The notes: generated by a model not told the origin, from the sequence alone. 32,670 nucleotides of DNA from Clostridiales bacterium (GCA_017545245.1 JAFWPB010000038.1:1-32670); one strand, 5' to 3'. Counted from the stretch's first letter, positions 14,535 through 23,468 are shown. Numbers and translations are program-made.

Positions 14535-16586
14535 ATGAAAAAGGAGAGATTTTCATCGAAATCTGAAATCAAGGAAGTGCTTACCCGTGTGTCCAAGCCA
14601 GGTACGGCAGGTGGTCCGATCCTGTTTGTCGATCCGAAAACAGATGAACCATACTGTTTGACTTCTGAGAGCAATGTGGTCTTCCTCGGTGTGACAGGCT
14701 GCGGAAAGACACGTCGCGGAACCATACCCATGACCTTGAATTTCATCAACAAGAAAGAGTCATTCATCATGATCGATCCGAAGGGTGAAGTGCGCAACAG
14801 CACCTACTGCTTCGCCAAGGAGAAAGGCTACAAGATCATCACGGTCAATTTCCGTGATGTTTCTCAGAGCATCGGCTTCGATCTCTTCGCATACCCTTAT
14901 GAGTTGTATAAGAGTGATGCAGCGTATAACCGCCAGCTGGCTGCCGAAATCATCTCCGATATCGGACAGTGCATTTTTACACCTCCGGGACACTCTTTTT
15001 CAGGAAAAGATCCTTTCTGGGACAATGCCGCCAGGGATACTATGGAAGGTATTGTTTTCATGCTCTTTGATCACGCGAAAAGCTCCAAGGAGATCAATCT
15101 GGAATCCATCATGAGAACAGTTTCCCAGTGTGAAGGAAACCGTTCCAGTTCGAATGCTTTCGAGTACCTCTGCAGGAATTATGAAACATCTACATTCGCC
15201 CAGCTTCTGAATACCATCAGGAACGCTCCGCGAGACACGCTGGGTTCCATCGTTGCTTCTTTTTTCGAACCTCTTTCGATTTTCATCAAGAATGACGGCA
15301 TCCGCAAGCTCATCAGCACGGATGAGTTCAAGATCGGAGACCTCAGCGGTGATGAGGAAGTCGCGATCTATATCGTACTGCCGGATGAAAACTCTAATTA
15401 TTCCGGTCTGGCCGCGATTTTGGTAAGCCAGGTGATCTCCCACTACATCCGTCTGGCCCACATGAAGTACGATGGCGTCCTTCCCAAGCGTATGAATATC
15501 GTGCTGGAAGAACTGGGCAATATTGGCGCTTCTCTTCCCCGTCTCAACAGCATCATGAGTGCCGCAAGAAGCAGGAACATGCGTTGTTTCCTGACTCTTC
15601 AGGCATTGGCGCAGCTGGACGATCTGTACGGAAAATCAAAAGCAACGACCATTCTGTCCAACGCTGATACGATCGTCGCTTACCGCACAAACCACTGGGA
15701 CACCCTCGAAGAGCTTTCGAAGAAGTGCGGCGAGGTCCATGAAGAAGGCGGACTGCGAAGGGAACCTCTGATCTCGCCGACTGAACTGGGAGCTTTGGAG
15801 TTGGGCCAGGCACTTGTTCTCATCTCCGGACGCATCAAGTATGTCACGAAGCTTCCGGATTATACAACTCTCTTTCCGATGGATCACTGGAACAAGCCAG
15901 ACGAGACCTTTACCACCAAGCGTTCCAAGAATGCCATTTTCAATCTGGAGGAACTGGTCATGGAGATGCGGGAGAGGCGCTCGGGGATTCCCAACCAGCC
16001 GATTCCGGGCGGATTCGTCAATCCATTCCTGACCCCCTCTTCCCTGGATGACTTCGATCCTATGACCGCTGAGTATAAACGGATCCAGCGCAAGCCCGCA
16101 GAAAAGTTGAAGAAAGAGACAGCAAAGAACAAGCGTCCTACTGAAGAAAACGTGAAGAAGACCGAACTGAAAAAACAAGAAAAGAAGGAGGAAAAGAAGA
16201 AAGAAGCAGATCCGGCCCTTTCTCCTGCGAAGGAGGAAGAATTCCTTTCCATTGAACCCGATAAGGAGAATTCCGGACTTGTTGACGCAGTCAACGATGT
16301 GGCCGAGGAGGAGAAATTTCTCGCCATTGCCGAGCGTGTGTGCCAGATCAGGAAGATCGAGATCCCATTCTATTACAAGATCGTGGTCTATTCGTATTCG
16401 GAGAACAGCAACCGTTCCCTTATCCTCAATGAGGCCAACCGCCGCCGATTCTCAGAGATGCTCCCTGCATCCAGGAATACTCCGTTCGTGGTATACATCT
16501 GCTTCACCGATGGAGCACGCCACTTCATCAACACAGTAACGAATCTGGGGGCAAAAGCCCAGGTCAAGAAGATAAACCGCCAATAG
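14535..16586 (+). CDS. Orphan VirD4/TraG-like ATPase with an extra C-terminal domain
   Basis: A 683-residue ATPase of the type IV coupling-protein class. Walker A is GVTGCGKT (52-59, Lys58). The Walker B-like segment is NIVLEELGNIG with Glu325-Glu326, where most relatives have Asp-Glu. RNMRCFLTLQALAQLDDLYG and ILSNADTIVAYRTNHWDT match the sensor regions of TraG/VirD4. It lacks the usual N-terminal membrane segments, so it may be soluble or recruited. A Lys/Glu-rich linker (about 520-570) leads to a folded-looking C-terminal domain (about 590-683) that I do not recognise. GGAGG lies 10 bases before the ATG at 14535. No relaxase, VirB4 or VirB6 gene is present; the only partner is the YbjN-like gene 17 bases downstream. 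Confidence 0.8.
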   Translation: MKKERFSSKSEIKEVLTRVSKPGTAGGPILFVDPKTDEPYCLTSESNVVFLGVTGCGKTRRGTIPMTLNFINKKESFIMIDPKGEVRNSTYCFAKEKGYKIITVNFRDVSQSIGFDLFAYPYELYKSDAAYNRQLAAEIISDIGQCIFTPPGHSFSGKDPFWDNAARDTMEGIVFMLFDHAKSSKEINLESIMRTVSQCEGNRSSSNAFEYLCRNYETSTFAQLLNTIRNAPRDTLGSIVASFFEPLSIFIKNDGIRKLISTDEFKIGDLSGDEEVAIYIVLPDENSNYSGLAAILVSQVISHYIRLAHMKYDGVLPKRMNIVLEELGNIGASLPRLNSIMSAARSRNMRCFLTLQALAQLDDLYGKSKATTILSNADTIVAYRTNHWDTLEELSKKCGEVHEEGGLRREPLISPTELGALELGQALVLISGRIKYVTKLPDYTTLFPMDHWNKPDETFTTKRSKNAIFNLEELVMEMRERRSGIPNQPIPGGFVNPFLTPSSLDDFDPMTAEYKRIQRKPAEKLKKETAKNKRPTEENVKKTELKKQEKKEEKKKEADPALSPAKEEEFLSIEPDKENSGLVDAVNDVAEEEKFLAIAERVCQIRKIEIPFYYKIVVYSYSENSNRSLILNEANRRRFSEMLPASRNTPFVVYICFTDGARHFINTVTNLGAKAQVKKINRQ

Positions 16587-16603
16587 CAAGAAGGAGGAAA
16601 AAA

Positions 16604-17380
16604 ATGACATCTTATTCAAAAGAACTGGTCAAGTGCATCCATGCGTGCTTGACCGAAGAAAACCTGAATTACCATTTTGATAAGAAAAAAGGAGTCTTCA
16701 TCTTTGGCGTCCGCCATAGAAAAGGCAGCAGCAAGATCATGTTCTTCATCCATGTCCGCGCGAACGATTTCTTCGTTCACGGAATCATGAAAACGAAAGT
16801 AGATACTAAAGACAAGAAGCTGATACAGGACATAGCTTTGCTCCTTCTTGCTCTCAATGCCCACCTTGTTTACGGATACTTCGCAATGGATCCGGAAAGC
16901 GGACGTATCCTGTACAAGACCTACGTGGATTGCAACGGTATCCGTCCAACCTACGACATGATCCGCGAAAGTTTCTGCTGTCCGATCCTGATGATCATGG
17001 GAAACATTTCTAAAATCAAGAAGCTGATCAAGGGAAAAGTGACCATCGATGAATTGCTCAAGCAGCTCAAGAAAGAGCAGAAAAAGGTCAAGACCTTTAA
17101 GTCCATGGAAGACGAGCTCTTCTCTGCTTCCTTGGAACATCCCGGAAGCAGTCCGACACTTGGCATCGATTTTGGTAAACGTTCCAGAAAAAGGCGAAAG
17201 GCAGATATGCAATCTCCATCGCAGAGCGAAAACGTGGAACTCGCCCTGCCTCCTGATATCCTCACCAAGCTGATTTCCGAAGCAGCAGAGGAATCCAATT
17301 ATCCTACAGAACGCGATGGTCTCTTTGACTCAGACGATATCGATGATTTAGGCGACACCGATAACAAAGAAGATAAGTGA
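16604..17380 (+). CDS. YbjN-like domain protein, probable partner of the VirD4-like ATPase
   Basis: 258 residues. The first 150 resemble the YbjN/secretion-chaperone fold: an N-terminal helix, a strand pair NYHFDKKKGVFIFGVR and IMFFIHVRANDFFVHGI, a helix LIQDIALLLLALNAHLVYGYFAMDPESG and then ILYKTYVDC. YbjN-like proteins share a fold with type III secretion chaperones. After that come a Lys-rich coiled helix (about 150-175), a basic patch GKRSRKRRK and a very acidic tail (DSDDIDDLGDTDNKEDK). AGGAGG precedes the ATG. It is in an operon with the VirD4-like gene, which suggests a chaperone or adaptor for that ATPase; this is inference. The fold call is from pattern only. Confidence 0.65.
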   Translation: MTSYSKELVKCIHACLTEENLNYHFDKKKGVFIFGVRHRKGSSKIMFFIHVRANDFFVHGIMKTKVDTKDKKLIQDIALLLLALNAHLVYGYFAMDPESGRILYKTYVDCNGIRPTYDMIRESFCCPILMIMGNISKIKKLIKGKVTIDELLKQLKKEQKKVKTFKSMEDELFSASLEHPGSSPTLGIDFGKRSRKRRKADMQSPSQSENVELALPPDILTKLISEAAEESNYPTERDGLFDSDDIDDLGDTDNKEDK

Positions 17381-17401
17381 CCGATTCCAGACAAGAAGTG
17401 G

Positions 17402-17470
17402 CCCGGTGGTTTTCCAAAAGAAAACCCCGGGTCGTTCTCTGTTCTGCTTATTACAGAAAGAAGACCCGGG
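17402..17470. terminator. Two overlapping terminators between convergent genes
   Basis: On the plus strand CCCGG-T-GGTTTTC (17402-17414) pairs with GAAAACC-CCGGG (17420-17431). On the minus strand the same CCCGGGTC (17426-17433) instead pairs with GACCCGGG (17463-17470) and is followed by GTTTTCTTTT. The two folds exclude each other, one for each direction. The minus-strand one, ending ald, has the better T-run. Confidence 0.75.
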
Positions 17471-17499
17471 GGAATCAAATCACTTTATAACGATCGTTT

Positions 17500-18612
17500 T
17501 CAGATCAGCTGGAACAGATCCGTGCACTCCATATCCAATGCAGCAGCAACGTTCTTGTTGGTGATCTGGCCATCGTAGCAGTTTACACCGGAAACGATCA
17601 CATCACTCTTCTTGCAAGCTTCTTCGAGGCCTGCCTCAGCGATCTGCAGACCATAACGAAGTGTCGCATTGGTCAATGCAATCGTACTCGTTCTCGGAAC
17701 AGCACCCGGCATATTTCCTACGCAGTAATGTACAACACCTTCTTCAATATAGACCGGATCGTCATGTGTAGTAACGTGAGAAGATTCACCACATCCACCC
17801 TGGTCGATTGCAACGTCTACAAAGACAGCGCCATCCTTCATTTCCGGCAGATACTTCTTCTTGAAGAGCTTCGGTGTCGAACCACCCGGAATCAGTACAG
17901 AACCAATTACGAGGTCAGCTTCTTTTACAACACGCTCCACATTGGAATCATTACTTACGAGAGTCTGAATATGTGCACCGAACATGTTGTCGAGTTCTTC
18001 CAGTCTCTTCAGGTTAACATCCAGGATCGTAACATTGGCACCCATACCAACTGCGATCTTACAAGCATTCATACCTACTGTACCACCGCCGAGGATCACG
18101 ACGTTGGCCTTCGGTGTACCCGGAACACCGGCAAGAAGGATACCTTCTCCACCGAACTTCTTTTCGAGGTATTTTGCACCTTCCTGAATGGAAAGACGGC
18201 CGGCAATCTGAGACATTGGAGCCAGGCAAGGAAGAGATCTGTCCTTCTCCTGAAGTGTCTCATAAGCAACTGCCTTGACCTTACCGGCAAGGAGCGCTTC
18301 TGCCTGTTCTTTGTCTGCAGCAAGATGCAGATAAGTATAAAGGATCAAGCCCTCATGGAACAATGGATATTCTTCCGGAAGCGGCTCTTTGACCTTGATC
18401 ATCATGTCGACCAGATTCCAGACATCTGCCGCATTATCGATCAGTGATGCTCCTGCATCGACATACTCATTATCAGTAAAACCAGAGCCTACACCCGCCC
18501 CTTTTTCCATGTAAACATGGTGACCGGAAGCGACATACGCCTTCACGTTATCCGGCGTTAACCCAACTCGGAATTCATTGTTCTTGATTTCTTTAACACA
18601 ACCAATTTTCAT
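17500..18612 (-). CDS. ald: Alanine dehydrogenase
   Basis: 370 residues, the normal length for Ald. It converts alanine to pyruvate and ammonia with NAD+. The known active-site residues are in place: Arg15 (NNEFRVGLTP), Lys75 (MIKVKEPLPEE) and His96 (YTYLHLAAD). The NAD-binding loop is GGGTVG (175-180), with VDVAIDQGGC further on. I chose the ATG at 18612 because AAAGGA lies 8 bases upstream and homologues start MKIG; the open frame extends 60 codons further without a start site. Monocistronic, with its own promoter and terminator. Its role here is probably amino-acid nitrogen balance. Confidence 0.96.
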   Translation of the reverse strand: MKIGCVKEIKNNEFRVGLTPDNVKAYVASGHHVYMEKGAGVGSGFTDNEYVDAGASLIDNAADVWNLVDMMIKVKEPLPEEYPLFHEGLILYTYLHLAADKEQAEALLAGKVKAVAYETLQEKDRSLPCLAPMSQIAGRLSIQEGAKYLEKKFGGEGILLAGVPGTPKANVVILGGGTVGMNACKIAVGMGANVTILDVNLKRLEELDNMFGAHIQTLVSNDSNVERVVKEADLVIGSVLIPGGSTPKLFKKKYLPEMKDGAVFVDVAIDQGGCGESSHVTTHDDPVYIEEGVVHYCVGNMPGAVPRTSTIALTNATLRYGLQIAEAGLEEACKKSDVIVSGVNCYDGQITNKNVAAALDMECTDLFQLI

Positions 18613-18655
18613 AACTCGATTCCTTTCCGCATTTATATGCTGACAAACTTCTTTC

Positions 18656-18685
18656 ATTATAGTAGAACAAAAACAAAACTGTCTA
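18656..18685 (-). promoter_or_regulatory. ald promoter
   Basis: On the minus strand TAGACA (18685-18680), an 18-base gap and a perfect TATAAT (18661-18656) lie about 45 bases before the ald start. Confidence 0.7.
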
Positions 18686-18877
18686 CTGTGAGGAACTTCC
18701 CTTTTTGATTTCCGCGACCCTCTTAATCTCTTTTTAATTCTTTTAGATTTTACAGTCTGTTCATAAGTACCCCTTTTTATTGCTACTCTCACGGGCGTAT
18801 ACTAAATATGAAGGAATTATGTTTACCATCCACCCGATCACTCAGCAAAAAAGGATCTACAATGTGAGGTGCTGAAC

Positions 18878-19285
18878 ATGAAACAAGGAAGAAACTATTA
18901 TGCAGATAAAAGAAGAGAATTGATGGTCTCTGTCGACGTACGGCTGCCCAAGGAACCTTTGCACTGCCATCTGTATTACAAAGGGGAATTGATCGGATGC
19001 ATTCTGCTGGAAGACGAAGCCAAGAACAAGACGTATAAGAGCATGTCTGACAGCGGATTTCTGAGCATGTTTAAGAAAACTCCTCTCCGACTTCAGTACG
19101 ATTTCATCTCAGAGATCGACAACAATAAATTAAACAGCTTGATCGATCGGTATCAGGAGGACTGCTACCGTCATGCCCACCTGGGTTCTGAGATCAAGGA
19201 AGAAGATACGAAAATGATCGATATCGCGACTCAGTTTGTTATCAATAACGCAGATATACTTGCGGAAGAACAGACGCATCTCTGA
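18878..19285 (+). CDS. Small hypothetical protein
   Basis: 135 residues, soluble, with no family I recognise. The start MKQGRNYYADKRRELMVS is basic. The middle has alternating hydrophobics (CHLYYKGELIGCILLEDEA) that look like a beta hairpin, and the C-terminal half is helical and charged, ending in IATQFVINNADILAEEQ. GAGGTG lies 6 bases before ATG 18878, which I prefer to the GTG at 18869. TATACT (about 18799) may be its -10. It has its own terminator, so it is probably a single-gene unit. It is divergent from ald. Confidence 0.65.
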   Translation: MKQGRNYYADKRRELMVSVDVRLPKEPLHCHLYYKGELIGCILLEDEAKNKTYKSMSDSGFLSMFKKTPLRLQYDFISEIDNNKLNSLIDRYQEDCYRHAHLGSEIKEEDTKMIDIATQFVINNADILAEEQTHL

Positions 19286-19322
19286 TGAGAACGTGTCTTC
19301 ACGCAAATAAGAAAGAGCAACA

Positions 19323-19357
19323 CCGTGACCCGGACCAAAATCGGATCACGGTTTTTT
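19323..19357 (+). terminator. Terminator of the 135-residue gene
   Basis: CCGTGA (19323-19328) pairs with TCACGG (19346-19351) with an inner CCG/CGG, followed by TTTTTT. Confidence 0.85.
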
Positions 19358-19377
19358 CTTTGTAACGAAATCCACCT

Positions 19378-19404
19378 TCACCTGTTAAACAAATAGACAG
19401 GTGA
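19378..19404. repeat. 8-bp inverted repeat before the small membrane-protein gene
   Basis: TCACCTGT (19378-19385) and ACAGGTGA (19397-19404) are perfect arms around 11 bases, ending 6 bases before the ribosome binding site. It could be an operator or an mRNA hairpin controlling the next gene. Confidence 0.5.
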
Positions 19405-19423
19405 TGATTGGAGGGTGCTGTTC

Positions 19424-19642
19424 ATGAAAAGATATGTGGGGATTCTCATTTTTTTCGTTTCTCTGATACTTATTTGTGTCGGCATCGACAAGATCCGTTC
19501 CTCAGGATGTCTTCATAGAAAAGAAGGCTGCGCACGAAAAGGCCACTGCCAAGGCCTGAATGCCGCCGTGAAAAGAAACCGGGACCGGTATCTTTATCAC
19601 CTGATCTTATCCGTCAGTTCTTTTTCTTATGAAGTTCACTAA
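19424..19642 (+). CDS. Small Cys-rich membrane protein
   Basis: 72 residues with one N-terminal membrane segment (YVGILIFFVSLILICVGI, about 4-21). A short basic segment with three cysteines and two histidines (SSGCLHRKEGCARKGHC) follows, then a basic tail. GGAGG lies 9 bases before ATG 19424. The last 29 bases overlap the end of the convergent XRE gene. The membrane segment plus good ribosome binding site support a real gene. No function is known to me. Confidence 0.5.
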   Translation: MKRYVGILIFFVSLILICVGIDKIRSSGCLHRKEGCARKGHCQGLNAAVKRNRDRYLYHLILSVSSFSYEVH

Positions 19643-20600
19643 GAAGCACACTCAATCCGCCATAAAGAACGCCGGCGATTGCCCAGACGATCCAGGTAAT
19701 GTCCCATCTGTTGGACAGGAAACTCCAGCCGATATAGATAGCGGTCGCAACCATCCAATAGATTGGCGTGATTGCTTTTAGAACAGTGTTACTTTTGCCT
19801 TCTTTACTGTAATCGCCTTCCTGAAGAAGCTTTGAATATCCGTCCTTGATGATGCCTGCGCGGACGATCATGAACACGCCGATAGAAATACAAAGCATAA
19901 GCAGACAGCATAGTCCCATCAGGAGTGGTTCATTATTCTCGTCGATTATGGCACCGATAAAGAGGGCAATCACCCCAAGGATCATGGTGACCGTACCGGT
20001 CGTGATTGCACGGATGAACCGGCTCTGGAATTTCTCGGATTTGGATCTCACCATTCCATCCACGCCATATTCTGTATCAAACATTTCCTTCTCCAGCCAG
20101 TCCCACTTGGCATGTGCCATGGCGGCCGGGATAAAAAAGATAAGGGAAACAGCAACCACTGCAAGAAGAAGGACCATACCCAGCGCACCAGCTGGATCCT
20201 CCGCCAAAGGAAGGATATTCAGTTTCTGAAGTGCCATCACGCCCAGAAGCGGTACCGGGCAAAGGATGCAGATCAGACAACCGATAGCGATCTTCCCGGC
20301 AAAGCGGTCGTTTTCCTGCATGAACTTGTTCGCTTCTTCCATCGAAACACGGCGGAGCTCCATTCCGGAATCCTCCGTGGCCTGCTCGACCGGCCGGGTC
20401 TCCACTTCATCTTTCAGAAGGTAATCTGTACTTACATTGAAAAGCTTGCTCATTTCCAGGATGCGCTGCAGATCCGGTACGGACTGGGCACTCTCCCACT
20501 TGCTGACTGACTGTCTGGATACGCCAAGCTTTTCAGCAAGTTCTTCCTGCGACCAGCCATTCTTTTTTCTTTCATCCATTATTTTCTCTGCCAGGATCAT
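19614..20600 (-). CDS. XRE-family regulator with C-terminal membrane domain
   Basis: 328 residues. The N-terminal helix-turn-helix (about 1-68) reads WSQEELAEKLGVSRQSVSKWES and ends FNVSTDYLLKDE. The rest has about six hydrophobic segments in three pairs (about 105-165, 200-245 and 280-320), so the DNA-binding domain is held at the membrane. Such XRE-membrane fusions are common in Clostridia; their signals are mostly unknown. GAGGGGAG precedes the ATG. The promoter region contains the same inverted-repeat operator as the XRE and CPBP genes at 27-29 kb. That suggests autoregulation or cross-regulation by related XRE proteins. Confidence 0.88.
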   Translation of the reverse strand: MILAEKIMDERKKNGWSQEELAEKLGVSRQSVSKWESAQSVPDLQRILEMSKLFNVSTDYLLKDEVETRPVEQATEDSGMELRRVSMEEANKFMQENDRFAGKIAIGCLICILCPVPLLGVMALQKLNILPLAEDPAGALGMVLLLAVVAVSLIFFIPAAMAHAKWDWLEKEMFDTEYGVDGMVRSKSEKFQSRFIRAITTGTVTMILGVIALFIGAIIDENNEPLLMGLCCLLMLCISIGVFMIVRAGIIKDGYSKLLQEGDYSKEGKSNTVLKAITPIYWMVATAIYIGWSFLSNRWDITWIVWAIAGVLYGGLSVLLSELHKKKN

Positions 20601-20622
20601 TTTACTCCCCTCACTTTAACTC

Positions 20623-20631
20623 ATTATATCA
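20623..20631 (-). promoter_or_regulatory. Extended -10 promoter candidate of the membrane XRE gene
   Basis: On the minus strand TGATATAAT (20631-20623) is an extended -10 with no clear -35. It lies 23 bases before the ATG, which leaves a very short leader; the TATATT further upstream (20689-20684) is the alternative. Confidence 0.35.
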
Positions 20632-20670
20632 GTTTTCAGGTATTCATCTGTTCAAGTCATCTGTGCACTT

Positions 20671-20718
20671 GCTTGATGGTCCCAATATAGCAAAACTTCC
20701 GATTGCCCACCATCAAGC
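20671..20718. repeat. 10-bp inverted repeat in the membrane XRE promoter
   Basis: GCTTGATGGT (20671-20680) and ACCATCAAGC (20709-20718) are perfect arms around 28 bases that include the upstream TATATT candidate -10. It may be an operator for an autoregulatory protein. Confidence 0.5.
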
Positions 20719-20752
20719 CAGCTTGGAAATATGTCAACTGACAGTTGCAACC
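20684..20752 (-). promoter_or_regulatory. Shared XRE-type operator and promoter, copy A
   Basis: CAACTGACAGTTG, a perfect palindrome inside GTCAAC..AGTTGCAACC (20733-20752), lies 44 bases from a TATATT -10 (20684-20689, read on the minus strand). The same arrangement occurs twice more at 28357-28427 and 28847-28917. The spacing puts the site upstream of the -35, the usual place for an activator. Confidence 0.65.
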
Positions 20753-20848
20753 CGCTGAAAAAGGGCACTTCGAGGGAAAACCTACTATACGGATCTTCTG
20801 AAAGGCCGATTTCTTTCTTCTTTCGGAAAAGAACTACCGAGCCTTTCC

Positions 20849-23260
20849 TTATTCCTCATCCGAATCGGATTTTGGGAGGAACTCCATGATATCATCATCA
20901 CCGGGAGCAAATTCCATCACATCGTCCGTCTCCGATTCGTCTTTCGATGGGATCAAAGAAGCTATCGCGCCTGCCACCGCTTCATATTTCTCCATCATGG
21001 AATCATGTTCTTGTCTGATCGTGCCGGCATCTCCGGCATTTGCTGCTGCTTCCAGTTTTGCCGCCTGCTCCGAAAGAACTTCCGCTCCGATCATCTTCGA
21101 TGTACTCTTGATCGCATGTACATAGATGGCATAGTCATGCCAGTTCTCTTCGTCCAGGCTTTTTCTCAGACTCTGTGTTTTCTCACTCTTTCCCCGTGAG
21201 TACTCAGCAAGAACGGACCTGTAGAAGGCTTCATCATTCTGGCAGTATTGAAGTCCGGTCTTCGGCTCTACGCCTGCAGAACGAAGTGCATCGAAACCAT
21301 CGTTCATCTTTTCCTGCGAAGCAGGGCCGGATCCCGGTTTCTCGTGTACCTTCTCGACTTTCTCTTCCGGCAGATACTTAATCATCATCTTTTCCAGTGC
21401 ATAACTGTCGATTGGTTTTGTGAGATAATCCGTAAATCCTTCTGCTATATACCGTTCACGCGCGCCAATTACAGCGTCTGCAGTAAGACAGATGATTGGC
21501 GAATCCTTGCTTGCACCATCTTCTGACTCGCGGATCCGGTGCAGCGTTTCTGTGCCGTCCATCACAGGCATCCGCTGATCCATCAGGATCACATCGTACT
21601 GGGTCATCTCTGCCATCTCGACCGCGCTTGCACCACTGGTAACTGTATCGATATTCATCTTCGTTTTTCTCAGAAGATTCACTGCCACAGTCAGATTGAT
21701 CCTTGTATCGTCTACGATCAGGATCCTTGCCGATGGAGCCTGGAAGGATTCCCGATAGGCTTTTGCTTCTAAAACATTCGTCTCAAACCTTGCCTGGAAA
21801 TCTCCCACCGGAACATCAGAAACGATCTTTTGCGGAATCGTCACCTTGAAGACCGATCCCTTTCTATGTTCGCTTTCCACAGAGATGGTTCCACCCATCA
21901 TGTCCAGGAGTCTCTTGGTAATTACGAGACCGAGACCAGTTCCTTCGACTGTACTGTTACGGTCCATCTCCAGACGCTCAAACTTGGTAAAGAGCTTCTC
22001 TCTGTCCTCCGGACGGATACCAATACCTGTGTCTTCCACATCCGCCTTAAGAAGAATCATCCCGTCTTCTTTCTTTTCTCCGGTAAGAGTCAGCTTAACA
22101 TAGCCGTTCTCCGTATACTTCACGGCGTTATTCAAAAGATTCGTCAGGATCTGCCGGACTCGTTTCTCATCGCCGTGGAGCTCGTCAGGAAGTGAAGGAT
22201 CCACTTCGATTACAAAATCCAGTGATTTGTCCTGTGCCTTAAAAAGGATCAGATTACTCAGGTTATTTAGAAAAGAACTTAGCTGATACGGCGCTTCCAC
22301 CAGGTCCATCCGTCCCTCTTCGATCTTGGAAAAATCCAGGATATCGTTTACGATGGCAAGAAGGTTATGGCCTGCGTTTTCCACATCTCCGGCATATATA
22401 AGAATATTCTTCAGAGAACTCTTCACCGCCGGGATTTCACTGTTCGGCATTTCCTGTGCCAGGCGTCCCTCTCTCAGGATCATCTCATTCATTCCCAGAA
22501 CGGCATTGATCGGTGTACGGATCTCATGGGACATATTAGCCAGAAAGTCACTCTTGGCGTGGTTGGCACTCTCTGCACGGATCTTTTCTTCTATGAGTTT
22601 TTCCTGCAGCTGTACAAAAGGACGCACTATCAACAGCGCAAGAAGTGCTGCAATAAGCTGTGTCAGGATGAGGATGATCACATAACTGATCACAGTGGAA
22701 CGTGTCTGTTCGGAAAGCTGTCCTTCGAACCATTCCACGGAAAAATCAACAGCGATGATGCCTGCAACATTGCCGTTCGAATCAAAGACCGGGCTGTACG
22801 CACTGTAAAAGTTGCCCCACTGGTCTGTATAAGGAACTTCATCGACCGCCGCCGTTCCTTTTCCAGCACTGGCAAGCGCATCCGTATACTCTACACTGTC
22901 TCCGTAACTGGCCGGGGTCAGAAGGTCAAGGTCCATGGTAAAGATGAAATTGCCCTCGCTGATTTCCTTGATGCTGTATACGTATTCCAGTTCAACATTG
23001 TCGCGGAAAACCGCCAGTGTGTCATAGACATCGTTATACTCTTTACTTCCGACAGTATCCTCCGTAAGACCTTTCAGGACATCTCCGTTTACCGAACCCG
23101 AAGCGCAGTTTGCTATATCCAGCATTCTCTGCTGGATCGATTCACGGATTCCTACTCTGGCTCTATATACGGAAACTGTACAAAAAAGGATACTGGATAC
23201 CAGCAGAATGCCTTCTATCATCAGTATGATCTTGGTGGAAAGCTTTTTCTTCGATGTCAT
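20849..23260 (-). CDS. Hybrid sensor histidine kinase with receiver and Hpt domains
   Basis: 803 residues. A membrane segment (about 10-30) is followed by an extracytoplasmic PDC/Cache-like sensor (about 35-190, with DQWGNFYSAYSPVFDSNGNVAGIIAVD) and a second segment (about 192-215). The kinase core has His245 in NMSHEIRTP, then LTNLLNNAVKYT, DTGIGI and GTGLGL. The receiver domain has Asp561 (LMDQRMP) and KP in DYLTKPI. The Hpt domain has His715 (HAIKSTSKMIGA). The tail has two acidic Met-Glu-Phe motifs, DDVMEFAPG and DDIMEFLPK. GGAGGA precedes the ATG. It is divergent from the ECF sigma gene. There is no separate response regulator nearby. Confidence 0.94.
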   Translation of the reverse strand: MTSKKKLSTKIILMIEGILLVSSILFCTVSVYRARVGIRESIQQRMLDIANCASGSVNGDVLKGLTEDTVGSKEYNDVYDTLAVFRDNVELEYVYSIKEISEGNFIFTMDLDLLTPASYGDSVEYTDALASAGKGTAAVDEVPYTDQWGNFYSAYSPVFDSNGNVAGIIAVDFSVEWFEGQLSEQTRSTVISYVIILILTQLIAALLALLIVRPFVQLQEKLIEEKIRAESANHAKSDFLANMSHEIRTPINAVLGMNEMILREGRLAQEMPNSEIPAVKSSLKNILIYAGDVENAGHNLLAIVNDILDFSKIEEGRMDLVEAPYQLSSFLNNLSNLILFKAQDKSLDFVIEVDPSLPDELHGDEKRVRQILTNLLNNAVKYTENGYVKLTLTGEKKEDGMILLKADVEDTGIGIRPEDREKLFTKFERLEMDRNSTVEGTGLGLVITKRLLDMMGGTISVESEHRKGSVFKVTIPQKIVSDVPVGDFQARFETNVLEAKAYRESFQAPSARILIVDDTRINLTVAVNLLRKTKMNIDTVTSGASAVEMAEMTQYDVILMDQRMPVMDGTETLHRIRESEDGASKDSPIICLTADAVIGARERYIAEGFTDYLTKPIDSYALEKMMIKYLPEEKVEKVHEKPGSGPASQEKMNDGFDALRSAGVEPKTGLQYCQNDEAFYRSVLAEYSRGKSEKTQSLRKSLDEENWHDYAIYVHAIKSTSKMIGAEVLSEQAAKLEAAANAGDAGTIRQEHDSMMEKYEAVAGAIASLIPSKDESETDDVMEFAPGDDDIMEFLPKSDSDEE

Positions 23261-23400
23261 GAAGACAATTCCTCCTTATCCAGATCGCACTTTTCCCCTA
23301 CAAAGCATGATACCACACTTTTGCCTTCTTTTTCCGACACTTGCGCATTCATCTGCTATAATTTAATTCGATTATTGCATAATGACCGAAAACTAATTCT

Positions 23401-23431
23401 CTTTCGAATAATTCCGTTTCTCTCTGTGTCT
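23401..23431 (+). promoter_or_regulatory. ECF-type promoter upstream of the sigma gene
   Basis: CTTTCGAATAA (23401-23411) and TGTGTCT (23425-23431) recur with identical start-to-start distance of 24 bases before the downstream lipoprotein gene. The second block ends in GTCT, like the CGTCT-type -10 of many ECF sigma factors. This suggests the sigma factor controls itself. Confidence 0.75.
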
Positions 23432-23468
23432 AGTAGATAGATGCGGAAATCAGGGGGCATAAACGATC

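Noticed and set aside
20800..20848. GAAAGGC/GCCTTTC pair after the hybrid kinase gene as a terminator.
   Set aside because: The stem is short with a long loop and no T-run follows on the minus strand.
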